A stretch of DNA of 24,330 nucleotides from a virus: positions 1 through 24,330 of IMG/VR virus record IMGVR_UViG_3300034374_002052; one strand, written 5' to 3'. Within the stretch, counting starts at the first letter, position 1. Every line of letters starts with the position of its first letter. Positions 1 to 8,952 of the stretch are shown one piece after another. A program made the position numbers and the translations under genes. Below the pieces are notes generated by a model. That model searched no databases. It was given only the letters and a program-made list of their open reading frames with translations, and was not told where the DNA came from.

Positions 1-490
1 CGCTGTCGATGGTTTGCGCTGTCTCGTTGGCCGTGCCCTTGTTCGGGTCAGAGTGCCGGGCGTACTTGTTCCAGAAGCTGAACGGTGGTGGCGGGACCGG
101 CCCAGGTATCGGGTCGCTGCCGTTGAGCACCCGGTTCAAGATGTCCGTGTGCTCCTGGATTAAGTAAAGCCACTGCGTGTCGCTGGTGTTCAGGTCATCC
201 GCGATCAGGTGGCTGCCATCAGCCCATTGCACGATGCGCACGTCCTGGGGCGTGACGCGCCTGATGGTCAGGGTCTGCGCTGTTGTTGGCGCAGTGCCCA
301 TCTTGATCTTCTTGTTTGTTGGCGGCCCATCCCATTGCCATTCATTGGCAGCGGTGCCTTGGCCCACCAGAGCCCCATCCAGATACACATAAATGTGCAG
401 CTGGTCGATGAAGTCGAACGTAAACGTAAAATCGACCTTCGCGCCGTCGCCCATTTCCTGCTTGTAGCTGTAGGGCGTGGGGAGGGCCAT
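1..490 (-). CDS. T7 gp17-like tail fibre protein, N-terminal part (3' end beyond window)
   Basis: This reading frame starts at ATG 490-488 and stays open to the window edge, giving 163 visible residues. The first ~125 residues match the T7 tail-fibre N-terminal domain that docks fibres onto the gp11/gp12 tail. Visible marks are FTFTFDFIDQLHIYVYLDG (residues 21-39), the TLTIRRVTPQDVRIVQWADG stretch (73-92), LIADDLN (95-101) and QWLYLIQEH (106-114), in the family order. A proline hinge, PIPGPVPPPP (127-136), follows, and the chain then enters a different region that would lead to the shaft and receptor-binding parts outside the window. The gene is last in the ejectosome block, 32 nt after the gp16-like stop, as gene 17 follows gene 16 in T7. 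No Shine-Dalgarno sequence stands at the usual distance; a GGAG lies about 20 nt upstream. The fold assignment is firm; host range cannot be read from this part. Confidence 0.88.
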   Translation of the reverse strand, partial: MALPTPYSYKQEMGDGAKVDFTFTFDFIDQLHIYVYLDGALVGQGTAANEWQWDGPPTNKKIKMGTAPTTAQTLTIRRVTPQDVRIVQWADGSHLIADDLNTSDTQWLYLIQEHTDILNRVLNGSDPIPGPVPPPPFSFWNKYARHSDPNKGTANETAQTIDS

Positions 491-522
491 CGTCGTCTAC
501 ACGGTCGTATCTCCAGTCTGGA

Positions 523-3500
523 TTACTGCAACGCCTGCTGCAAACGCTCGGCCTTTGTGATCGCCTCGTCCTCTGTCATTTGGACCTTGCTGTAATCAAC
601 GAGGTATTGCATCGACGCAGGGCTGCCGCTGGCTTCAAACGCCCGGACGGCCAGCATCATGTAGTAGTCATGGAGCCGCTTCACCAGCTGCGAAGCAGGT
701 CTCCCCTTGCGCTCCCTGTCCGGCAGTGAGACCACCCGTGGGTCCTGGGACAGGGCCGGGTCTGCCTCCAGAGCCCTGTACTCCTTGCTCTTGAAGAGCT
801 CATTCAATGCCCCGCGCAGGTTCCTGCCCCTCGTCACCTTGCTGAGCAGTTCCTTCATCCCGCCTTGGACTCGGATCTGTTGAGATGCGCCATCAACATC
901 GAACTTGTAAGTGATAGCGACATCACCAGTCGAGAACTCATCAGAGCCATAGCCGTCGCTCACCACTTCGCCCAGGTGGCGATTGAGCTGCTCCGCGCCA
1001 TCAACATCAATCGGAACACCCTTGACGGTGTTGTTCAGCAAGGGCGTGGGCGGCTGAAGCATCCCCATGGATTCGAGCTGGTTCTCGACAAGGAACTCGC
1101 CTTCCCCTGCCCGCCAACCAACCCAGCCATTGGGCCATTCACCGGCCAGCATCTGCGGGAATGGACGAAGCGGTTGACCCAGGTAGGTCTGCTTCCGCAC
1201 CGGGATGCCAGCGGCCCAGTAGGCCAGGGCGGGCTGTGACTCATAGGTCAGCTGACGCATCACATTCCATGCGGTGTTCATGGGATGGTCAGGGCCGAGC
1301 CTGGGCTCCAGCATTCCCGCATCGCCCCTGAGGGCAAACATCTCGGGTCGCTGGATGTCGAAACGACCAATGCCGAGCCCTGCCTCTGCATCACGCATCC
1401 CACCCGAAAGCGGATTAAAGGCTGTGTTGCCAAGGAACGACGCAAACCTCATAGCTGCCTGAGGTGTCCTTTCGTTCACCACCTCGATCAACTGCTCAAT
1501 GGTCTTGAGGCCAGGTGTGCGCATGATCTGAGCAGCGACCAAGGCCAGGGTGTCCCCAGCCAAGGCATTCATGTCGCCATTGCTCATGACTTGATTGCGC
1601 ATCAAATCCCAGGCATCGCTGTAAAGAAACAGCGTGTTGAGCAAAGGCAGCCCACCCAAGGGAACACCAAAGATCGAGTTGGGCTTCTGCCCCTTGGATT
1701 CAAGGTTGCGATACCACTGCCGCCGCTTTTGAGGGTCAATAGGCCCACCGCCAATGATTGCCCCCATGCTCTTGAGGGTCGCAATGCCGCCCAGGAGCGA
1801 CAGCGCCATCACGGTGGATGCCTGAGCCTTGGCCATCTGCTCTGGCGTCGCATCCCGTCCCGCCCGGGCGACATCCGCCAGCCTGAATACTGCATTGATG
1901 GGCTCAGCCCCCAGGGCCCAGTCCCACACCTGCGAGTTGAATGGAGAGCGCCAGAACGACAACAGCGCATCAAACGACTCATGCCGCCTGAGCCCCTGGA
2001 CGGAGTTGTCGATTGCCCGGGCGGCTGAACCCTCGGGTTGCTTGCCCTGCATCCGCTGGTCGATGGATGCGGCCATGGCATTGCCAGCCCCCTCGAAGCC
2101 CATCACCGGCTCGCCAACATTCTCAAGGGCGATCTTTTCAGCAATCATGTCGTCGCTGATCTCGTGACCAATTGAGAACTGATCCCGATAAGCCTTGATC
2201 TGTCGATCGGTTGGGTTGCTCTTGTAGAGCATTTCATCCAACTGGGGAATGACCGCTTCACGCCATTCCTTGAATGTCTTGTTCGGGAACTCCTTGGCCT
2301 GCTTGATCATCAAGTCATTGGCCATGACCGTCAGGAAGATCCTCATCCCTTGGCGGTTGTCCACGGCCTGCATCATCTGCAATGAGCTGAAGACAGGAGC
2401 GGGGCCAGCGTTGATCTTGTTGAGCAGTGGGTTCAGGGCGTATTGATTACCCAGCAGCTTGAGGCTGAGATGAAGCTTGTTGCGCAGCATCAATGCACGA
2501 CCCACAGGGCCGCCGGTGAATGGCTCCCGGAGGTAGTCAGCAGCTGCCTTGTATTGCTCCTCGACCGACATCTGCCCAGCGTTGTTGTTGAAGCTGTCGA
2601 TGTTCCGAGCGAAGGGCGTGTCAGACCCAAAGAAGCCATCGCTGATCGCCTTCTTCCATGACGCTGCTTTCTTTTCAAGTCCCCTGAGGTGCATGAACTC
2701 CGCCTGCACCACCTGCTCGGCCAGGTTGCTGGCAGTCGCTGCAATACGCCAGCCATCCAGCTGAGCCTTGAACATGTTCCGGGCAAAGCCATTGGCGTCT
2801 GGGTTGAACAACCCCAACTGCCTGTTGTCGCCCTCCAGTAGGCGCCAGGGGTTTGCTTGTGCCTGACGGATCCCTTCCGCCAGAAAGACCAGCTTCTGTG
2901 AGATGTAGTTCGACACCAGCTGGGTACGGGTGTTGAACAGGACGGTGTCCTTGTAGCCAGCACGGGCCATGGCCATATAAGTGCGCTTCCACCGTTCACC
3001 CTTGAGGCCGCTGTCTGGGTCAACGCCATCCAGCACCAACGTCTTCTGGATTTCGCGCATCTGCTCAACACCTTCCTTGCCTTCAATGGCGGCCTGTACG
3101 ACCCGACCGGTCACGCTGTCATTGGCGACCAGATCAGCGGGAGTGTTGGGCACCATCTCGCCGGTTACCGGGTCGGGCTTACTCGTGAGGTCTTCAGCCA
3201 CTGCCTTGGCCACCTCATCGAAATTGGCCTTCTCGACATTCCAGACATCAAAGGTCATGTTGCGCCAGTTCTGAAGCAACTGGCCGGAACGCCTGGACGC
3301 AAAGCTGCGCATCTGGTGCGCATGGATTGCCAGTGCATAGCCCTTGAGGAACTTATCCAGCTGCTGCTTTGTCGGGGCCTTCCCCGTGGCTTCCATCACA
3401 TCAGCCAATTGACCCACGACATTCGCCAGACGCACGCGGGTGACATCCGCATAAGCCTGCAGTCGGGCCTGATTGACCAGCAGGTTGTAGAAGGGCTCGC

Positions 3501-3933
3501 CATTGCGCTTGATCGCTTCGGCTACCTGATCCGCCTCGATGTCGTAGCCAGCCTGAGCAAACGACTCCGACATCTCACGCTCAAAGACATCCTTCCCGTG
3601 GATCTGCAGGTACTCCTGGTAGGAGGTGGGATCGCTATCGATCCATCCCTTCTGCAGGCCAATCAGATCAGCCCCGGCCAATGGCGCCGAACTACCAAGC
3701 ACCTTGTCGAGCTGCTTGAAGTTGGTCGGCTGGCCCTCCGCTCCCTGAGGCGTGGCACTGGTTTCAATCAACGCCTGCGCTTTTTCCAGCCGCCCCTCGG
3801 CATTGTTCAGCCAATCACCAAGTGGATTGCTGTTTGGCCTGGCAATCTGCAGCATCTCCCGACGCGCCTGCTCCAGCTGTTCACGCTGTTGGAGTGCGGC
3901 CTGGCGCTTCTGGAACAGTTCATCGCATTGCAT
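523..3933 (-). CDS. gp16-like internal virion / DNA ejection protein (1136 aa)
   Basis: This large, mostly helical protein follows the 1658-residue gene with a 1-nt gap (TGAAATG) and directly precedes the tail fibre, which is the position of T7 gene 16. Residues 1-60 are charged and coiled-coil-like (RQAALQQREQLEQARREM). The middle (about 310-560) is long amphipathic helix. Residues 706-729 (STVMALSLLGG...MGAIIGG) and 755-770 (FGVPLGGLPLLNTLFL) are hydrophobic, Gly-rich segments of the kind that form the envelope-crossing ejection conduit. From memory, the region from about 650 to 900 resembles the C-terminal half of large ejection proteins in marine podoviruses. T7 gp16 is 1318 residues and starts with a lytic transglycosylase domain; I see no such domain or catalytic Glu motif here. 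The expected role is to assemble inside the capsid and be ejected to help DNA cross the cell envelope. Placement and general role are well supported; the mechanism is inferred. Confidence 0.72.
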   Translation of the reverse strand: MQCDELFQKRQAALQQREQLEQARREMLQIARPNSNPLGDWLNNAEGRLEKAQALIETSATPQGAEGQPTNFKQLDKVLGSSAPLAGADLIGLQKGWIDSDPTSYQEYLQIHGKDVFEREMSESFAQAGYDIEADQVAEAIKRNGEPFYNLLVNQARLQAYADVTRVRLANVVGQLADVMEATGKAPTKQQLDKFLKGYALAIHAHQMRSFASRRSGQLLQNWRNMTFDVWNVEKANFDEVAKAVAEDLTSKPDPVTGEMVPNTPADLVANDSVTGRVVQAAIEGKEGVEQMREIQKTLVLDGVDPDSGLKGERWKRTYMAMARAGYKDTVLFNTRTQLVSNYISQKLVFLAEGIRQAQANPWRLLEGDNRQLGLFNPDANGFARNMFKAQLDGWRIAATASNLAEQVVQAEFMHLRGLEKKAASWKKAISDGFFGSDTPFARNIDSFNNNAGQMSVEEQYKAAADYLREPFTGGPVGRALMLRNKLHLSLKLLGNQYALNPLLNKINAGPAPVFSSLQMMQAVDNRQGMRIFLTVMANDLMIKQAKEFPNKTFKEWREAVIPQLDEMLYKSNPTDRQIKAYRDQFSIGHEISDDMIAEKIALENVGEPVMGFEGAGNAMAASIDQRMQGKQPEGSAARAIDNSVQGLRRHESFDALLSFWRSPFNSQVWDWALGAEPINAVFRLADVARAGRDATPEQMAKAQASTVMALSLLGGIATLKSMGAIIGGGPIDPQKRRQWYRNLESKGQKPNSIFGVPLGGLPLLNTLFLYSDAWDLMRNQVMSNGDMNALAGDTLALVAAQIMRTPGLKTIEQLIEVVNERTPQAAMRFASFLGNTAFNPLSGGMRDAEAGLGIGRFDIQRPEMFALRGDAGMLEPRLGPDHPMNTAWNVMRQLTYESQPALAYWAAGIPVRKQTYLGQPLRPFPQMLAGEWPNGWVGWRAGEGEFLVENQLESMGMLQPPTPLLNNTVKGVPIDVDGAEQLNRHLGEVVSDGYGSDEFSTGDVAITYKFDVDGASQQIRVQGGMKELLSKVTRGRNLRGALNELFKSKEYRALEADPALSQDPRVVSLPDRERKGRPASQLVKRLHDYYMMLAVRAFEASGSPASMQYLVDYSKVQMTEDEAITKAERLQQALQ

Positions 3934-3934
3934 T

Positions 3935-6900
3935 TCAGCAGCCCTCCTTGGCGGCGGTTTTCATCAGAGCTTGAGAGTTAAACCAGACCTCCTTGCTGGC
4001 TTGGTCCAAATACTCAGCCAGTTTTATAGGGTCGTTGTCGAGTCCCCAGAGATCTAGGAACTCATTGCGTGACTCTTTATCCGCTATCGTGCCAAGCGTT
4101 CTGTCCATCAAGCGCTCTTTGCGGCCAGGGGGCGCATTCAAAGAACGCAGCAATCGCTTTGCATTGTAGATCTTGCGGCGGTTTGCCATTCGGCCTGAAT
4201 AGGCCCGCTCATAAACATCCTCAAGCGTCTGCCAGCCGCGGCCATTGACGAAGTTTGTAGCGGCCTCCCAAACATTGAAAAGCTTGAACATAAGCTTCTC
4301 CCAGGCATTTGCGGCATCACGGCCAAGCGCCTTGATGAGCACGTCGTAATCACGCTCTGGAAGTTCTATCCCTTGTTTGCGAGATTCACGCGATAGATGG
4401 TAAGCATCTATGCCGGCATTCCTCTGCGCCGCAGGCACCACACCCTCCTTTGGTCTGCGCTCCAGCCTTCTCATCCTGGCGTAGGTCTGGAATGCAATTG
4501 CCTGCCTTTCAATCGATGCCTTGTTGTCAAGCCTGTCGAAAAGAGGCATCAGATCATCAATCTTTGCTCGCGCAAAGGCTGTATTCAATACGGCCATCTC
4601 CTTCCGCGTCAGGAACTGCATTTGGAGTCGATGCCAGGACTCATGCCACATCGTTTCGTACAACTCAAACTTTGGGGAGTCGAGAACGCTGAAGACTTCC
4701 ATGACATCTTCAACCGGCTTGTACCACCCGCCTGCAAAGCCGACATCACCGGGCTTGCCACCATGCACCTCCGGGACCTGCATTGGGGGCGATTGCCAGA
4801 AATGCCCCTTGAAACGATCACCCATGTCGTGGCCAGTAATCCGCTTGACCTCCCTCTCCATTGCAGCAATCAGCTTTTTCGCTTCCTCAGGAGTACGGAG
4901 CTTCTCTGTCCCCTCGCCAGCGGCAGGGGCCATGCTCATCAGGGGTTGATCTGCCCTGCCTGCATCGAAGGGGACTTCATCAACCTTGATCGCCATTGAA
5001 CTCTGCGGAGCACGACGACTGCCGGTCTGGCTTTCAACCGTGTCGCCAATAGCTTTCTTGACTTGCTCGCCGTGCCTACGAACAGCGTCAATATCGAATC
5101 CCTTGGCCTCAAGGCTGGCGACAATCTGGTCCTCTCCTTTCGACTTCTTGGCGCTGCTGCGGATGATGTAAGCCGCACGATCTAGGTCATTGCCGAACTC
5201 CAGGGTTGCCATGCCAAAACGGGGCTTGGACTTAGCGACATCAGCCGGTAGCTGATAGGCAGGAGCTGTGCTCGTCGGGGGTTGATCTGCCCTGACTGCT
5301 GATCCCTGCGGAGGCTGATCAACGCCATAGAACTGCTTGTAAGCATCCGCCACCGCATCTGTCGCGGCAGTCTTCCTGCCAATTGCACGATCATTTAGGG
5401 CCTGGTCGATGTCGATCCCAGGCACCTGCGACACATCAAGCAGGCTTCCCTTTGCCCTTACAAGTGCTTCAGCCTGGGCATCGCTCTTGATCAGATGCTT
5501 CTCAGGCGGAAGCATGTAGTTCGCCCAATTCATCAGCTGATTGGCCTTGGTGGGAACCCTGCCCTCGTTCTTTCTGGTGATCGCTTTGACGGCCTTCGCG
5601 GGGAACTCAATCCGCGACGCTTGGGGTGCGCCAAGCGTCAAAGATGTCTTGCCGTCATAGGCATCACCAAGGACCCGCTTGAAAAGCTTCTGCCTTGATG
5701 GAGTTGTTGGGTCGATGAAATACTTGCCACCTGGCAGGCGTTGCTTGAGTGAATCCCAGGCCGAAGAAAGCAAACGAGCTTGCTCTGTTGCGCTCAATGC
5801 CTTTAGGGCTGCATCATCAATGCCCAGCTCCAGCAATTCCTTGCCGGTCAGTTCAGCAAGATCGGGGATCTCCAGAACCCATTGGCCGTTATCCAGTGAA
5901 CGACTGAACCTGAAAGGCCCCCATCCCGTCTCCTCCACCTCATCGTTGGCCAGGTCGTCCACAAGGTCGGCCACTGTCCCGGGCTCTTCCTCCGGGAACT
6001 TCTCCATCAGGCCGTTATCAAGCTGTTCCTCCAGCGGCTGGTCATAGAAGCCTTCGTCTTCCCTGACCTTCCTCGCGGTTTCGTTTTCAACCAACGCATC
6101 ACGGGCTGCGTATTCCTCCGCCAGGCGGACCTCCTCACCAAATGCAGCCTGCGGGTTCTTGCTCAGGTCTTCCAGTGACGGGGCATTGCTACCTGGATCC
6201 GACGGGGGGATTTCTGTTGTGCTTGGTCGAACCTCTCTGTTCTTGATGGCCTTCCTGACGATCTCCTTCTTGAGCTCATTGCGGTCCGCTGCAGTCAGCG
6301 TTGATTCAGGGCGAGCGTCGTCGAGATCGTTGGGCTCTATGGGCGCAACGTCTTCATCAAGAACCTTCGGGGTAGGGGCTTCAATCTTCTCCCCAGCACT
6401 GGCCACCTCCCGTGCAATGCGTTGAGCGACAACACCAGGCTTTGCGCCATTGGCAATCTCCTCAGTCGCTTGGTTCAGCATCTGACTGAGCGTCGTGCCC
6501 TCTGCGTATTTATCGGCATCGAAGTTGCCCAGGGCGGCTTCAGCTGCAGCGGCGGCCTGCTGAGCCCTGCTCTGGTCAACCTGGGTGCCAGCACCTTCAA
6601 GCTTGGTTGCTGCCTTGTCCTTGCTGACCCTCTTGAACAATGACTTGTTGCTGGTCAACTCCGCTCGGACACGAGCAGCCAAGTCGGCCTTGATCTCAAT
6701 CGTGTCGAGCGTCTCCGCTCCAAACAGACCCATCTGGTCAGAAGCCACCGTCGGGGCAGTCCTGGCCATATCGACCATTTCCGACAGCTGAGCATCACTG
6801 ATGTTTCGCCCAGAAAGGCTGTTCATCAAGCGACCCATCTGCTCAGGATCAAGCCCGCTCTTGCCCAGGGTGATGGCTTGATTCAGCGGCAACCGACCGG

Positions 6901-8911
6901 CTACTGCGTCATCAAACAAGTTGGGCGGCAGTTTGCTCAGAGCAAAGCCCGCATCAGCCAAGCCGGACTTCAGTGGCAGGCCAGCTTGCTTCAGCTGCTC
7001 TGGTGTTTCAAAGCCCCGCTCGCGGATGAACTTGGCCGCATCAAATGGAGTGCCAGCCCCCTGGCCAATGTTCTTGATGGCGCCCATCGCACGGGCTTGC
7101 TCAGCTGTTCTGGCAGTGAGAAAATTCACCCGAAGGCTCGGGATCCCCATCTCCTTTGCCTTGGCGAGACGGTTGTGGCCATTGACCACGTAAAGCTTTC
7201 CGTCCGCCGGGTCTTGCCACACATCAAGAACATCCTCCAGGTCGGTGTTCCAGCGCTCCAGGCCAGAAAGGGATTGCCCCTTTTGAACGCCTTTCTCTGA
7301 AACGCCCTGCTTGAACTGGAACCGCTCGGGATCCACGGAGATTGCATTCACATCAGCAATCGCCAGGCCCTGGGGATCGACACGGCTGGGAATGATCTGA
7401 ATGCCCTCGGTCTCAGCCAGTGCCTTCAAGCCAGCAAGAACATCCTTCCTGGTGAACTCGTCGAAGTCCTTGCCCGTCATGACGGACACCTTCTGGAACA
7501 GCTGCTCGCTGTTGTCCGGGTGCGCTAGCGACAGCAGTTGGCTATTAGGGAATGCCTCGAACTGTTCGATATAAGGCGTGGTGGGCTCCGCCAGGTTTCC
7601 GCTGGGCGCCGATCCTGTCGCGACATTGACAGGGACAAGCTCCGGCTTAACAGCGAGCTCTGCTTCAAGCGCCGGGTTGATGGCTTCCGCCTGAGCAACC
7701 CGCTCCAGGGCTTCGTTGTCGAGCTGATCAGCTGCCCGGACAGTGGTATCCACCTCGGGAACTTCTGGATCCCACGGATCAGCCTTCGGGTCCGCCTCCG
7801 GCAGCTTGCCCTCAAGGACAGCCCCGCCCGGCTCCATTGGAGCAGTAGGGATGCCAGTCGTTGCCTCGGTGTAGGAAGCGCCAACGTCATCCAGTGTCTT
7901 GCGAGCTGGTTGCGCCGGCTCTCCAGGCTGATCGGCATCAGGCGCAAACTCATAGGTTCCGTCTTCGTTCTTGGCCTGAAGACCGTTCTGCTCAGCCCAG
8001 TCCCGCGCCTCCTGCACCTCCCGCTGTGCCTGTACTTCCCGTGTACGACGGGATGCATTCGGCAGCAGGCGGTTGATGCCACGGGTGGTTAAATTCACCC
8101 CCAGCTCAAGGCCCCCGCCCACCACTGCACCAGTGGCGATATTGCCCGGCAATGTGCGGGCTGCTGCCTGCCAGATGTTGTCACCCGGCTGCACCTGGAG
8201 CGGATTATCCGGGAACAGATCAGCGATGCTGCCATTGCGGTAGGGATCACCCAGAAGGGATGAAATGCCTTCCTCTGCAGCAACTGCAGCAGACCACTTG
8301 ACTGGCGCCTTGGATGCCCTCAGCGCCCCTTGGGCCCAGGCGGGCAGCCTGCTGGCAATAGGCACAAGCCGGGCTTTGGCCGCAGCAGCAGTTGGGCCAA
8401 GCGCCGAACCAAGCCCGCCAGTGAGCAGTGTCGACACCCCGGTCTCGGTGACGAACATGCCAAAGGCTTGAGTCCTCTTGGCATCTGGATTGGTGATTAG
8501 CTCGTCCTCTTTCGGGACTCCGAGCATTCCGGCGGTGGCATCAACAAAAGCCCGCCTGACTGTCTGCCCACCAGCCCCCTCTAGGTACTGCAGCGGCTGA
8601 GAGATCGCCCGGAAGGTGCCCTGCTGTGCATTCAGCTGGCTGGGAGTATTGCCGACAAGCCTTCCATTTGGCGCCCTATAAACCGTTTCGCCTTTGCGCT
8701 GGAAGCCCTGCGACTGATAGCCGGCATCCATGCGCCGGATGCTCCGCACCAGCGCGCGTGGTTCCTTCGTTAATACGCGTGTCCAGTAATTCCATTCATT
8801 CCCTGGGTTCCTCAGGAAACGCCCCCACCGCATCCCAGGCTGCTGCTTCTCGGCAGGAGGAGTCGCGACAGGAGCCAGCTCTTCCTGCGTGAGAGCGCGG
8901 AGCTGAGGCAT
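3935..8911 (-). CDS. Giant multidomain internal virion ('polyvalent'-type) protein with ParB-like and HExxH metallopeptidase motifs (1658 aa)
   Basis: The ATG at 8911 begins a 1658-residue protein between the gp15-like and gp16-like genes. Residues 150-275 hold Gly/Ala-rich hydrophobic stretches (TLLTGGLGSALG, GAVVGGGLELGV), as in ejection proteins. Residues ~500-640 look like a ParB/sulfiredoxin-fold domain: VDPERF (526-531), then DGKLYVVNGHNRLAKAKEMG (570-589) with the GHNR signature. Residues 735-1000 are acidic, Ala/Glu-rich and low in complexity. Residues 1231-1290 form a compact module (FGMATLEFGNDLDRAAYII) that I recall in other marine phage proteins. Residues 1423-1427 are HESWH, a zinc-metallopeptidase HExxH, and IERQAIAFQTY (1467-1477) may supply the third ligand. 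Two linkers repeat RADQPxxSxAPA (1207-1218, 1319-1330). Such mixtures are typical of phage polyvalent proteins, which are thought to be packaged and injected against host systems. Virion location follows from the neighbours; the enzyme activities are predictions from motifs. Confidence 0.7.
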   Translation of the reverse strand: MPQLRALTQEELAPVATPPAEKQQPGMRWGRFLRNPGNEWNYWTRVLTKEPRALVRSIRRMDAGYQSQGFQRKGETVYRAPNGRLVGNTPSQLNAQQGTFRAISQPLQYLEGAGGQTVRRAFVDATAGMLGVPKEDELITNPDAKRTQAFGMFVTETGVSTLLTGGLGSALGPTAAAAKARLVPIASRLPAWAQGALRASKAPVKWSAAVAAEEGISSLLGDPYRNGSIADLFPDNPLQVQPGDNIWQAAARTLPGNIATGAVVGGGLELGVNLTTRGINRLLPNASRRTREVQAQREVQEARDWAEQNGLQAKNEDGTYEFAPDADQPGEPAQPARKTLDDVGASYTEATTGIPTAPMEPGGAVLEGKLPEADPKADPWDPEVPEVDTTVRAADQLDNEALERVAQAEAINPALEAELAVKPELVPVNVATGSAPSGNLAEPTTPYIEQFEAFPNSQLLSLAHPDNSEQLFQKVSVMTGKDFDEFTRKDVLAGLKALAETEGIQIIPSRVDPQGLAIADVNAISVDPERFQFKQGVSEKGVQKGQSLSGLERWNTDLEDVLDVWQDPADGKLYVVNGHNRLAKAKEMGIPSLRVNFLTARTAEQARAMGAIKNIGQGAGTPFDAAKFIRERGFETPEQLKQAGLPLKSGLADAGFALSKLPPNLFDDAVAGRLPLNQAITLGKSGLDPEQMGRLMNSLSGRNISDAQLSEMVDMARTAPTVASDQMGLFGAETLDTIEIKADLAARVRAELTSNKSLFKRVSKDKAATKLEGAGTQVDQSRAQQAAAAAEAALGNFDADKYAEGTTLSQMLNQATEEIANGAKPGVVAQRIAREVASAGEKIEAPTPKVLDEDVAPIEPNDLDDARPESTLTAADRNELKKEIVRKAIKNREVRPSTTEIPPSDPGSNAPSLEDLSKNPQAAFGEEVRLAEEYAARDALVENETARKVREDEGFYDQPLEEQLDNGLMEKFPEEEPGTVADLVDDLANDEVEETGWGPFRFSRSLDNGQWVLEIPDLAELTGKELLELGIDDAALKALSATEQARLLSSAWDSLKQRLPGGKYFIDPTTPSRQKLFKRVLGDAYDGKTSLTLGAPQASRIEFPAKAVKAITRKNEGRVPTKANQLMNWANYMLPPEKHLIKSDAQAEALVRAKGSLLDVSQVPGIDIDQALNDRAIGRKTAATDAVADAYKQFYGVDQPPQGSAVRADQPPTSTAPAYQLPADVAKSKPRFGMATLEFGNDLDRAAYIIRSSAKKSKGEDQIVASLEAKGFDIDAVRRHGEQVKKAIGDTVESQTGSRRAPQSSMAIKVDEVPFDAGRADQPLMSMAPAAGEGTEKLRTPEEAKKLIAAMEREVKRITGHDMGDRFKGHFWQSPPMQVPEVHGGKPGDVGFAGGWYKPVEDVMEVFSVLDSPKFELYETMWHESWHRLQMQFLTRKEMAVLNTAFARAKIDDLMPLFDRLDNKASIERQAIAFQTYARMRRLERRPKEGVVPAAQRNAGIDAYHLSRESRKQGIELPERDYDVLIKALGRDAANAWEKLMFKLFNVWEAATNFVNGRGWQTLEDVYERAYSGRMANRRKIYNAKRLLRSLNAPPGRKERLMDRTLGTIADKESRNEFLDLWGLDNDPIKLAEYLDQASKEVWFNSQALMKTAAKEGC

Positions 8912-8952
8912 TTACTTAAGCCAGATACCTCTATTCTGCGGCCTCGTAACTG

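Noticed and set aside
1285-2028. Long plus-strand frames opposite the gp16-like gene (also 3316-3981).
   Set aside because: They lie fully inside a well-supported gene, have His/Arg/Gln-rich unlikely compositions and no start signals.
7000-7400. Interpretation of the ParB-like segment as a plasmid or prophage partition gene.
   Set aside because: It is embedded in a giant virion-operon protein, with no ParA-like gene or centromere-like repeats nearby.
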